DNA from: Urophycis tenuis
Lineage: Eukaryota; Chordata; Actinopteri; Gadiformes; Phycidae
Assembly (NCBI GenBank): GCA_036785325.1
Contig: JAXIVH010000028.1
Span: forward strand, 4,938,946-5,002,945
Reading direction: 5' to 3'
DNA length: 64,000 nucleotides
A model generated the notes under the pieces. That model was not told the origin of the DNA. It made no database searches and was given only the letters and a program-made list of their open reading frames with translations. Position numbers and translations under genes: made by a program. Below are positions 7,740-18,142 of this stretch, one piece after another; position 1 is the first letter of the stretch; each line of letters starts with the position of its first letter.

Positions 7740-8110
7740 AGTCGCGCGGTGTATGGGGCACAGGAATTGTTATTAACAGGCTGTTCGGCATGGGGTCCTG
7801 GAGGGGCCAGGGAGGCAGTGCTTAGTCGCGGCTGGCCTTGGCCTTTCCTACCCTGGGACCGACTGGGAAGGCACCGCTGGTCGGGGCTGGTCTTGGTCTT
7901 TCCTAGGTCTGGACACCCATCGCTGAGGATAGCTGCATTGGGGGACCGTGGAGGCAGTGCTTTGTCACGGCTGGCCTCGGTCCTTCGTGACCCCAGTTTT
8001 CTGCTAGTTCATCTGGACCCAACAGAGGACAAGAACCAAGCTCCGGCCCTGATTGGCCAAACCAGGGCTACCTAGCGGTGTTAACAACTGGTTTGTGCTG
8101 GTCAGGGGGT
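7740..8110. other. GC-rich block with degenerate internal repeats (C unit 1)
   Basis: The segment GGCAGTGCTTAGTCGCGGCT recurs 130 bp later as GGCAGTGCTTTGTCACGGCT, and GCTGGCCTTGGCCTTTCCTA recurs as GCTGGTCTTGGTCTTTCCTA. An open frame of 108 codons (7749-8075, GTG start) is kept in all twelve complete units, but with units about 99% alike this says little about coding. It lies 0.2-0.55 kb from the tract, on the side from which a UUAGGG-containing transcript would start. Confidence 0.4.
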
Positions 8111-8642
8111 AAGTATGTGCCCCCTCCTCTCCATAACCAAAACAATGTATCCTAAAAAGTGTTTTACTTACCTTTACTTACCTCGACGTTACCTCAACAA
8201 ATGATCACTCCTAAAAAAGCTTAAACCCAATACCAATTCCATTTCGGAAACGACACACCTTGAGAATTGATCACTCTCGGGGGGGCCTCCCTCGGGTGAG
8301 GGTGTATAGTGACAATGGCCAGAAACACCCTATGATCCCAGGGTCCACTACTGATGACGTGTCCTAATATTTCGATAGCACGTTTATACTAAAATAGAAA
8401 TGGAAAAGAAAAGTCTCACTCCAGCTGTGACTCGTCTTTATTCAAATAAGTAAATATACCAATGCATTGGAAGTACCTTAAATCAAACTAGATTGACCTT
8501 CATCTTGGAACAAAGAAAACCTTTGGGAAAAGGAAAAACAAGTCTATATCTCCAAATCAGCGGTTATATCACAACAAGACAGATAACCATTTCGTTTTAC
8601 TTCATTCTTGGTAATATGGGAAAAGAGAGCTGCGGATGACTA

Positions 8643-11400
8643 GATATTGGCGAGTGCAACTGCCTTTGATCCCCTATTCAACTACCGAGTCGTTGGATGA
8701 GGTGGGGGGGGGTCATCGAGATAACTCTAACGAACCTAACCGAGCCAGGGCCATCGAAAGAACGGGCTCTCTACACAACCCATTTATATTACCTTACCAA
8801 CTGTTATTCACAAAACGACCACTAGATGGAGGCGATGGACCACCACTGAAGAATCAAAAGAAGGCAACCAGCCTTTAACACAAAGACTAAAAACTCACTC
8901 CAGCTGTGATCCTCTTTATCTAAATAAATAAATAAACAAAAATGAATAAATAAATAGACTAAATAAATATACAAATATAAATAAATAAATTAAATATAGA
9001 TTACCTTACCAACTATTGCAATTACCTATTATTATTATTATTACTTACCTATTAATGCAATTTCCCAACCTGGGAACAATAGAGTATTTCTATTTCTATT
9101 TCTATAACTCTTCTTCACAAAACGACCACTAGGTGGAGACGACGCACCACCAGCGAGGAATCAAAAGAGGAGGAACAACCTTGAATACAAAGATTAAAAC
9201 CAACTCCAGCTGTGAGTCTCTCGATGTATTTATTTACTAAAAAAATATATATTAAATATATATACTCCTCCCATCTCTTCTCCCCTGTCTTCCCTCATGG
9301 AAATGAGGGAGTTGGGGGAGATAAAGTGTACTAGCCCGATCCGGCGGGGGTGAGTTCAGTCCGTACAGACTGTCTCACCTTGACTCTACCTTCCTCAATC
9401 TCTAGCTCTAACTCTAACCCTAGGGATAACCTCAACCCCAACCCTAACCATAGGCCTAACCTTAGCCCTAACCCTAACTCAACCCTAACACTAACCCTTA
9501 CCTTGGCCCTAATCTTAACACTAACCTCAACCCCTAACCTTAGCCTTAACACTAACCCTAACCCCTACTCTAACTCTAACCCTAACCCCTACTCTAACTC
9601 TAACCCTAAGCCTACCCTAACCTCCAACACTAACCCTACCCTAACTCTAACGCTAACCCTAACTCTAACCTTTGCCCTAACTTTAGCCCTAACCCTAGCC
9701 TCAGCCATAACCCTAACCCTAACCTTAACCCTAACCCTAACCTTGGCCCTAACCTTAACACTAACCTCAAAACTAACCTTAACCCTAACCTCAGCCATAA
9801 CCCTAACCCTAACCTTAGCCCTAACCCTAATTCTAGCCCTAACCCTAATCTTAACCATAACCTTAACCCTAACCTTGGCCCTAACACTTAACCTAACCTT
9901 ATCCATAACACTAACCCTAACCTCAACCCTAACCTTAACCCCAATCTCAGCCGTAACCCCAACCCTAACCTTATCCCTAACCTTAAACCTAACCCTAACC
10001 TCAGCCCTAACCTTAACCCTAACCTCAGCCCTCATCTTAACCCTAACCCCTAACCCCTAACCTCTAACCCTAACCCTAACCTTACCCTAACCGTAACGCT
10101 AACCCTAACCCTTACTCTAACCTTAGCCCTAACCTTAGCCCTAACCGTAACCCTAACCTTAACCCTAACCTTAACCCTAAACCGTAACCTTATACCTAAC
10201 CCTAACCTCAGCCCTAACCTTAACCCTATCCGCAACCCCTCCCATTTACTTCAAACCTAACGTTAAGGTTAACTGCTAACTCTACCCCTAAATCTACCCT
10301 AACCTTAACCTACACTTGACATATTGGAGGAAGAAGACAATTACCCAGCATGCATTTCATCCGGAAAACTTTTCACAAAAAAACCCATTACCGAAGTACC
10401 TACGGCGAGAATAGACTACCCCAAGAAATTGTTGTTTTGGGTGAGGAAAGTAAGCCATTGAGTCTTCTCTAAGGTCAACTTCCTACACAATCGCTGTAGT
10501 CGCGCGGTGTATGGGGCACAGGAATTGTTATTAACAGGCTGTTCGGCATGGGGTCCTGGAGGGGCCAGGGAGGCAGTGCTTAGTCGCGGCTGGCCTTGGC
10601 CTTTCCTACCCTGGGACCGACTGGGAAGGCACCGCTGGTCGGGGCTGGTCTTGGTCTTTCCTAGGTCTGGACACCCATCGCTGAGGATAGCTGCATTGGG
10701 GGACCGTGGAGGCAGTGCTTTGTCACAGCTGGCCTCGGTCCTTTGTGACCCCAGTTTTCTGCTAGTTCATCTGGACCCAACAGAGGACAAGAACCAAGCT
10801 CCGGCCCTGATTGGCCAAACCAGGGCTACCTAGCGGTGTTAACAACTGGTTTGTGCTGGTCAGGGGGTAAGTATGTGCCCCCTCCTCTCCATAACCAAAA
10901 CAATGTATCCTAAAAAGTGTTTTACTTACCTTTACTTACCTCGACGTTACCTCAACAAATGATCACTCCTAAAAAAGCTTAAACCCAATACCAATTCCAT
11001 TTCGGAAACGACACACCTTGAGAATTGATCACTCTCGGGGGGGCCTCCCTTGGGTGAGGGTGTATAGTGACAATGGCCAGAAACACCCTATGATCCCAGG
11101 GTCCACTACTGATGACGTGTCCTAATATTTCGATAGCACGTTTATACTAAAATAGAAATGGAAAAGAAAAGTCTCACTCCAGCTGTGACTCGTCTTTATT
11201 CAAATAAGTAAATATACCAATGCATTGGAAGTACCTTCAATCAAACTAGATTGACCTTCATCTTGGAACAAAGAAAACCTTTGGGAAAAGGAAAAACAAG
11301 TCTATATCTCCAAATCAGCGGTTATATCACAACAAGACAGATAACCATTTCGTTTTACTTCATTCTTGGTAATATGGGAAAAGAGAGCTGCGGATCACTA
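8643..11400. repeat. C unit 2 of block 1, long form (2758 bp)
   Basis: Same order as unit 1, with a run of 9 G in the head. The telomere-like tract is short of 18 bp present in unit 1. The GC-block frame is at 10507-10833 with Arg-to-Gln and Arg-to-Cys changes. Confidence 0.9.
9401..10312. repeat. Degenerate telomere-like tract, C unit 2
   Basis: CCCTAA and variants on the plus strand, as in unit 1. Confidence 0.95.
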
Positions 11401-12162
11401 GATATTGGCGAGTGCAACTGCCTTTGATCCCCTATTCAACTACCGAGTCGTTGGATGAGGTGGGGGGGGGGGGGTCATCGAGATAACTCTAACGAACCTA
11501 ACCGAGCCAGGGCCATCGAAAGAACGGGCTCTCTACACAACCCATTTATATTACCTTACCAACTGTTATTCACAAAACGACCACTAGATGGAGGCGATGG
11601 ACCACCACTGAAGAATCAAAAGAAGGCAACCAGCCTTTAACACAAAGACTAAAAACTCACTCCAGCTGTGATCCTCTTTATCTAAATAAATAAATAAACA
11701 AAAATGAATAAATAAATAGACTAAATAAATATACAAATATAAATAAATAAATTAAATATAGATTACCTTACCAACTATTGCAATTACCTATTATTATTAT
11801 TATTACTTACCTATTAATGCAATTTCCCAACCTGGGAACAATAGAGTATTTCTATTTCTATTTCTATAACTCTTCTTCACAAAACGACCACTAGGTGGAG
11901 ACGACGCACCACCAGCGAGGAATCAAAAGAGGAGGAACAACCTTGAATACAAAGATTAAAACCCACTCCAGCGGTGAGTCTCTCGATGTATTTATTTACT
12001 AAAAAAATATATATTAAATATATATACTCCTCCCATCTCTTCTCCCCTGTCTTCCCTCATGGAAATGAGGGAGTTGGGGGAGATAGAGTGTACTAGCCCG
12101 ATCCGGCGGGGGTGAGTTCAGTCCGTACAGACTGTCTCACCTTGACTCTACCTTCCTCAATC

Positions 12163-13326
12163 TCTAGCTCTAACTCTAACCCTAGGGATAACCTCAACCC
12201 CAACCCTAACCATAGGCCTAACCTTAGCCCTAACCCTAACTCAACCCTAACACTAACCCTTACCTTGGCCCTAATCTTAACACTAACCTCAACCCCTAAC
12301 CTTAGCCTTAACACTAACCCTAACCCCTACTCTAACTCTAACCCTAACCCCTACTCTAACTCTAACCCTAAGCCTACCCTAACCTCCAACACTAACCCTA
12401 CCCTAACTCTAACCTTTGCCCTAACTTTAGCCCTAACCCTAGCCTCAGCCATAACCCTAACCCTAACCTTAGCCCTAACCCTAACCTTAACCCTAACCCT
12501 AACCTTGGCCCTAACCTTAACACTAACCTCAAACCTAACCTTAACCCTAACCTCAGCCATAACCCTAACCCTAACCTTAGCCCTAACCCTAACCCTAACC
12601 CTAACCCTAACCCTAACCCTAACCCTAAGCCTACCCTAACCTCCAACACTAACCCTACCCTAACTCTAACCTTTGCCCTAACTTTAGCCCTAACCCTAGC
12701 CTCAGCCATAACCCTAACCCTAACCTTAGCCCTAACCCTAACCTTAACCCTAACCCTAACCTTGGCCCTAACCTTAACACTAACCTCAAACCTAACCTTA
12801 ACCCTAACCTCAGCCATAACCCTAACCCTAACCTTAGCCCTAACCCTAATTCTAGCCCTAACCCTAATCTTAACCATAACCTTAACCCTAACCTTGGCCC
12901 TAACACTTAACCTAACCTTATCCATAACACTAACCCTAACCTCAACCCTAACCTTAACCCCAATCTCAGCCGTAACCCCAACCCTAACCTTATCCCTAAC
13001 CTTAAACCTAACCCTAACCTCAGCCCTAACCTTAACCCTAACCTCAGCCCTCATCTTAACCCTAACCCCTAACCCCTAACCTCTAACCCTAACCTTACCC
13101 TAACCGTAACGCTAACCCTAACCCTTACTCTAACCTTAGCCCTAACCTTAGCCCTAACCGTAACCCTAACCTTAACCCTAACCTTAACCCTAAACCGTAA
13201 CCTTATACCTAACCCTAACCTCAGCCCTAACCTTAACCCTAACCGCAACCCCTCCCATTTACTTCAAACCTAACGTTAAGGTTAACTGCTAACTCTACCC
13301 CTAAATCTACCCTAACCTTAACCTAC
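12163..13326. repeat. Degenerate telomere-like tract with internal duplication, C unit 3
   Basis: The word AAGCCTACCCTAACCTCCAA occurs at 12370 and again at 12627, so a 257-bp segment is duplicated in tandem. The junction carries a perfect CCCTAA run. Confidence 0.95.
12581..12628. repeat. Perfect (CCCTAA)8
   Basis: Forty-eight bases of exact vertebrate telomere hexamer, the longest uninterrupted canonical run I found in the window. It sits at the join of the 257-bp duplication. Confidence 0.95.
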
Positions 13327-14413
13327 ACTTGACATATTGGAGGAAGAAGACAATTACCCAGCATGCATTTCATCCGGAAAACTTTTCACAAAAAAACCCA
13401 TTACCGAAGTACCTACGGCGAGAATAGACTACCCCAAGAAATTGTTGTTTTGGGTGAGGAAAGTAAGCCATTGAGTCTTCTCTAAGGTCAACTTCCTACA
13501 CAATCTCTGTAGTCGCGCGGTGTATGGGGCACAGGAATTGTTATTAACAGGCTGTTCGGCATGGGGTCCTGGAGGGGCCAGGGAGGCAGTGCTTAGTCGC
13601 GGCTGGCCTTGGCCTTTCCTACCCTGGGACCGACTGGGAAGGCACCGCTGGTCGGGGCTGGTCTTGGTCTTTCCTAGGTCTGGACACCCATCGCTGAGGA
13701 TAGCTGCATTGGGGGACCGTGGAGGCAGTGCTTTGTCACGGCTGGCCTCGGTCCTTCGTGACCCCAGTTTTCTGCTAGTTCATCTGGACCCAACAGAGGA
13801 CAAGAACCAAGCCCCGGCCCTGATTGGCCAAACCAGGGCTACCTAGCGGTGTTAACAACTGGTTTGTGCTGGTCAGGGGGTAAGTATGTGCCCCCTCCTC
13901 TCCATAACCAAAACAATGTATCCTAAAAAGTGTTTTACTTACCTTTACTTACCTCGACGTTACCTCAACAAATGATCACTCCTAAAAAAGCTTAAACCCA
14001 ATACCAATTCCATTTCGGAAACGACACACCTTGAGAATTGATCACTCTCGGGGGGGCCTCCCTTGGGTGAGGGTGTATAGTGACAATGGCCAGAAACACC
14101 CTATGATCCCAGGGTCCACTACTGATGACGTGTCCTAATATTTCGATAGCACGTTTATACTAAAATAGAAATGGAAAAGAAAAGTCTCACTCCAGCTGTG
14201 ACTCGTCTTTATTCAAATAAGTAAATATACCAATGCATTGGAAGTACCTTCAATCAAACTAGATTGACCTCCATCTTGGAACAAAGAAAACCTTTGGGAA
14301 AAGGAAAAACAAGTCTATATCTCCAAATCAGCGGTTATATCACAACAAGACAGATAACCATTTCGTTTTACTTCATTCTTGGTAATATGGGAAAAGAGAG
14401 CTGCGGATGACTA

Positions 14414-14494
14414 GATATTGGCGAGTGCAACTGCCTTTGATCCCCTATTCAACTACCGAGTCGTTGGATGAGGTGGGGGGGGTCATCGAGATAA
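14414..14494. repeat. C head stub (81 bp)
   Basis: Only the first 81 bp of a C unit (8 G run) before a join to satellite at CATCGAGATAA|GGAAGGAAAA. The same join occurs at 47811 and 57722. Confidence 0.9.
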
Positions 14495-14828
14495 GGAAGG
14501 AAAATCTAAGCTTTCCAACGGCGTATGGCTAGACTATATTGACTCATGGGTCGTTGAAATACTAAGCTAATTAATTTGTGTTCTGTAAGGAAAGATTAAT
14601 GTTAATTGAAGCGTTGAAGGTTTTTTTTTAGCTGCTGGGTAGACTTCAGTCAACCTGACGCAGTTTTGTCTGTGAGCAACCAAATTGATCAGTGATGGGC
14701 TCATTTTAAGCGGGAAAATCTAAGCTTTCCAACGACGTATGGCATGACTATATTTGCCCACGGGTCGTCGAAATAAAAAGCTGATTCATGTGTGTTCTGT
14801 TGGCTGTGGAAAGAAAATAGCACACAAG
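14495..14828. repeat. S2: satellite, about 1.6 monomers
   Basis: It starts in mid-monomer after the C stub, then one monomer with a T-rich variant (GAAGGTTTTTTTTTAGC, so the donor-like GTATGT is lost), ending with the CTGATTCATGTGTGTTC variant that precedes B modules. Confidence 0.9.
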
Positions 14829-14986
14829 TCCTACCAAGTCAACTTTATTGTCAGTGATGAACATTAATAAATAAACAGTATGGACATTGTATAAACAGTT
14901 GTATAAAAAGTGTAAACAGTATGAACAGTGTTCTTATAAAAGATATCAATATCAATACTGATCACGTGTGTATTTTATATTTCCAG
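14829..14986. repeat. B2 left part (intron-like)
   Basis: Short imperfect repeats around AAACAGTATG, AT-rich, leading to the branch-point-like CTGAT and the TTTTATATTTCCAG acceptor. The same segment precedes every B exon. Confidence 0.6.
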
Positions 14987-15491
14987 ATTATTTGTTGATG
15001 AGCCAGAGCCTGTGACTCCCACCAACCGGCCCGTTCAGCCCACTGCGTTGTCGTCCTCCACCCGGCCGAAGCCTCCTGCGCCCACCCGCCTCCAGCCGAG
15101 GCCTCCTGCTGCATCAGCCTGTGGCCCGCCCGCCCCCTGTGTCGGCAGCACCCATACCGCTGGTCCTCCCCGCACAGCCACAGGCCCCCTCCGTCCTGCT
15201 TCGTGGGCCATCCTGCAGCTGTCTCTGCAGTCATCGTGTGTCAAAACCATTTAAAACTTGTATATGGTAACATTTCAAAATGACACCAGCATAAATGAGG
15301 ACCTTGCAATAGGTTGTGTGTTACAGGACCCCCCTGGCATACAGCTGTATGTCTCTGTGAAGGTGGTTGTGAAAAACTGCATCCGGCTGAACAAGTACAA
15401 GTGCCGGCGAGGCAGCAACTCTCTCGAGGGGTTGCACGCCCACCTGGTTAACGCCATCCCTTCACAGCGATGTGGGATCATGCCGTTCCAA
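14987..15491 (+). pseudogene. B2: exon-like segment, frame-bridged copy
   Basis: This copy is 505 nt, one base longer than the others, because it reads CATTTAAAAC where the rest read CATTCAAAC (about 15250). The extra base puts the Pro-rich first half (from 15012) and the NDTSINEDLAIGCV half (15258-15503) in the same frame, separated only by a single TAA. It has CGA rather than TGA, so the frame stays open through CRRGSNSLEGLHAHL to the donor at 15491. It supports one continuous ancestral exon. The product is not recognised. Confidence 0.65.
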
Positions 15492-15501
15492 GTAAGTGAT
15501 T

Positions 15502-15503
<2 letters not shown>

Positions 15504-15558
<55 letters not shown>

Positions 15559-15620
15559 GCGCGCGCATATATACACACACACACACACACACATATAAAC
15601 ACACACATATATATATATAC
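15504..15620. repeat. CA/TA microsatellite of B2
   Basis: (AC)n, GCGCGC and AT runs, as in B1 but longer. Confidence 0.95.
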
Positions 15621-15816
15621 TTGAACATAGCTGACCCTTTTTTTCCCCCTTCTCAGGGATTATGCTCCCAGTTTTGATCTCGGACGTCTGGTCACTTATA
15701 GCATATAATAATATTCTATTACTGTTAAGCCAACTATGAATAATAAAACAGGCCAAAACATGTGTCCTTTATCATAGCTACACGTATTACAAAAAAAACG
15801 CGTGAATTGAAAAGTT
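15621..15816 (+). other. B2 second acceptor and possible next exon
   Basis: CTGAC, a T7C5 tract and TTCTCAG|GG (AG ends at 15656) form a consensus branch point, polypyrimidine tract and acceptor. With the donor at 15492 they enclose a CA-rich intron of 165 nt. The downstream GGATTATGCTCCCAG has no long frame in phase, so exon status is uncertain. Confidence 0.4.
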
Positions 15817-17312
15817 GAAGGTATGTTTTTAGCTGCTGGGTAGACTTCAGTCAACCTGACGCAGTTTTGTCTGTGAGCAACCAAATTGCTCGGGGATGGG
15901 CTCATTTTAAGCGGGGAAATCTAAGGTTCCCAACGGCGTATGGCAAGACTATATTGAGTCATGGGTCGTTGAAATACTAAGATAATTAATTTCTGTTCTT
16001 TATTGAAAGATTGATCTTAATTGAAACGTTGAAGGTATGTTTTTAGCTGCTGGGTAGACTTCAGTCAACCTGACGCAGTTTTGTCTGTGAGCAACCAGAC
16101 TGCTCGCGGATGGGCTCATTTTAAGCGGGGAAATCTAAGCTTTCCAACGGCGTATGGCAAGACTATATTGACTCATTGGTCGTTGAAATACTAAGATAAT
16201 TAATTTGTGTTCTGTAAGGAAAGATTGATGTTAATTGAAACGTTGAAGGTATGTTTTTAGCTGCTGGGTAGACTTCACTCAACCTGACGCAGTTTAGTCT
16301 GTGATCAACCAGACTGCTCGCGGATGGGCTCATTATAAGCGGGGAAATCTAAGCTTTCCAATGGCGTATGGCAAGACTATATTGACTCATGGGTCGTTGA
16401 AATACTAAGCTAATTAATTTGTGATCTGTAAGGAAAGATTGATGTTAATTGAAACGTTGAAGGTATGTTTTTAGCTGCTGGGTAGACTTCAGTCAACCTG
16501 AAGCAGTTTTGTCTCTGAGCAACCAAATTGCTGGCGGATGGGCTCATTTTAAGCAGGGAAATCTAAGCTTTTCAACGGCGTATGGCAAGACTATATTCAC
16601 CAAAGGGCCGTTGAAATACTAAGCTAATTAATTTGTGTTCTGTAAGGAAAGATTGATGTTAATTGAAACGTTGAAGGTATGTTTTTAGCTGCTGGGTAGA
16701 CTTCAGTCAACCTGACGCAGTTTAGTCTGTGATCAACCAAACTGCTGGCGGATGGGCTCATTTTAAGCGGGGAAATCTAAGCTTTTCAACGGCGTATGGC
16801 AAGACTATATTCACTAAAGGGCCGTTGAAATACTAAGCTAATTAATTTGTGTTCTGTAAGGAAAGATTGATGCTAATTGAAACGTTAAAGGTATGTTTTT
16901 AGCTGCTGGGTAGACTTCATTCAACCTGACGCAGTTTAGTCTGTGATCAACCAGACTGCTCGCGGATGGGCTCATTTTAAGCGGGGAAATCTAAGCTTTC
17001 CAACGGCGTATGGCAAGACTATATTCACTAAAGGGTCGTTGAAATACTAAGCTAATTCATTTGTGTTCTGTAAGGAAAGATTGATGTTAATTGAAACGTT
17101 GAAGGTATGTTTTTAGCTGCTGTGTAGACTTCAGTCAACCTGACGCAGATTTGTCTGTGAGCAACCAAATTGCTCGAAGATGGGCTCATTTTAAACGGGG
17201 AAATCTAAGCTTTCCAACAACGTATGGCATGACTATATTTGCCCATGGGTCGTCGAAATAATAAGCTGATTCATGTGTGTTCTGTTGGCTGTGGAAAGAA
17301 AATAGCACACAA
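15817..17312. repeat. S3: satellite array, about 7 monomers
   Basis: 214-bp monomers as in S1. The last one has the AATAATAAGCTGATTC variant. Confidence 0.95.
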
Positions 17313-17471
17313 GCATACCAAGTCACCTTTATTTTTCAGTGATAAACATTAATAAATGAACAGTATGGACATTGTATAAACAGTTGTATAAAAAGTGTAA
17401 ACGGTATGAACAGTGTTCTTATAAAAGATATCAATATCAATACTGATCACGTGTGTATTTTATATTTCCAG
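17313..17471. repeat. B3 left part (intron-like)
   Basis: As in B2, with TTTTTCAGTGATAAAC in place of TTGTCAGTGATGAAC. Confidence 0.6.
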
Positions 17472-17975
17472 GTTATTTGTTGATGAGCCAGAGCCTGTGA
17501 CTCCCACCAACCGGCCCGTTCAGCCCACTGCGTTGTCGTCCTCCACCCGGCCGAAGCCTCCTGCGCCCACCCGCCTCCAGCCGAGGCCTCCTGCTGCGTC
17601 AGCCTGTGGCCCGCCCGCCCCCTGTGTCGGCAGCACCCATACCGCTGGTCCTCCCCGCACAGCCACAGGCCCCCTCCGTCCTGCTTCGTGGGCCATCCTG
17701 CAGCTGTCTCTGCAGTCATCGTGTGTCAAAACCATTCAAACTTGTATATGGTAACATTTCAAAATGACACCAGCATAAATGAGGACCTTGCAATAGGTTG
17801 TGTGTTACATGACCCCCCTGGCATACAGCTGTATGTCTCTGTGAAGGTGGTTGTGAAGAACTGCATCCGGCTGAACAAGTACAAGTGCCGGTGAGGCAGC
17901 AACTCTCTCGAGGGGTTGCACGCCCACCTGGTTAACGCCATCCCTTCACAGCGATGTGGGATCATGCCGTTCCAA
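17472..17975 (+). pseudogene. B3: exon-like segment, TGA copy
   Basis: 504 nt between TTTCCAG and CCAA|GTAAGTG. The frames are shifted as in B1, with TGA in the KYKCR/RGSNS codon and His in the H/QDPP position. Confidence 0.6.
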
Positions 17976-17985
17976 GTAAGTGATT

Positions 17986-17987
<2 letters not shown>

Positions 17988-18052
<65 letters not shown>

Positions 18053-18076
18053 ACACACACACACACACGCGCGCAT
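17988..18076. repeat. CA microsatellite of B3, left half, split by the LINE
   Basis: (AC)n with three AG interruptions, ending GCGCGCATAT where the LINE begins. Confidence 0.95.
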
Positions 18077-18142
18077 ATTTACATGTTATGGCAGTCCATC
18101 GATTACGATGATGACATTGCTCCAAATGGAATGTGTGGACAA

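Larger units (their letters stand above)
5872..8642. repeat. C unit 1 of block 1, long form (2771 bp)
   Basis: Contents in order: a 95-bp head with a run of 10 G; two diverged direct copies of a segment of about 125 bp (6031-6152, 6339-6470), each with a CTCF-like CGACCACTAG(A/G)TGGAG; AAAT, ATT and CTATTT microsatellites (6147-6345); an imperfect hairpin (6503-6562); the telomere-like tract (6631-7556); a unique stretch (7557-7740); a GC-rich block (7740-8110) with a 108-codon open frame at 7749-8075; and a tail to 8642 holding a third copy of the CTCCAGCTGTGACTCGTCTT motif. No convincing gene. Confidence 0.9.
11401..14413. repeat. C unit 3 of block 1, expanded form (3013 bp)
   Basis: Long form with the longest G run seen (13) and a 257-bp internal duplication in the telomere-like tract. 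The GC-block frame is at 13520-13846. Confidence 0.9.
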
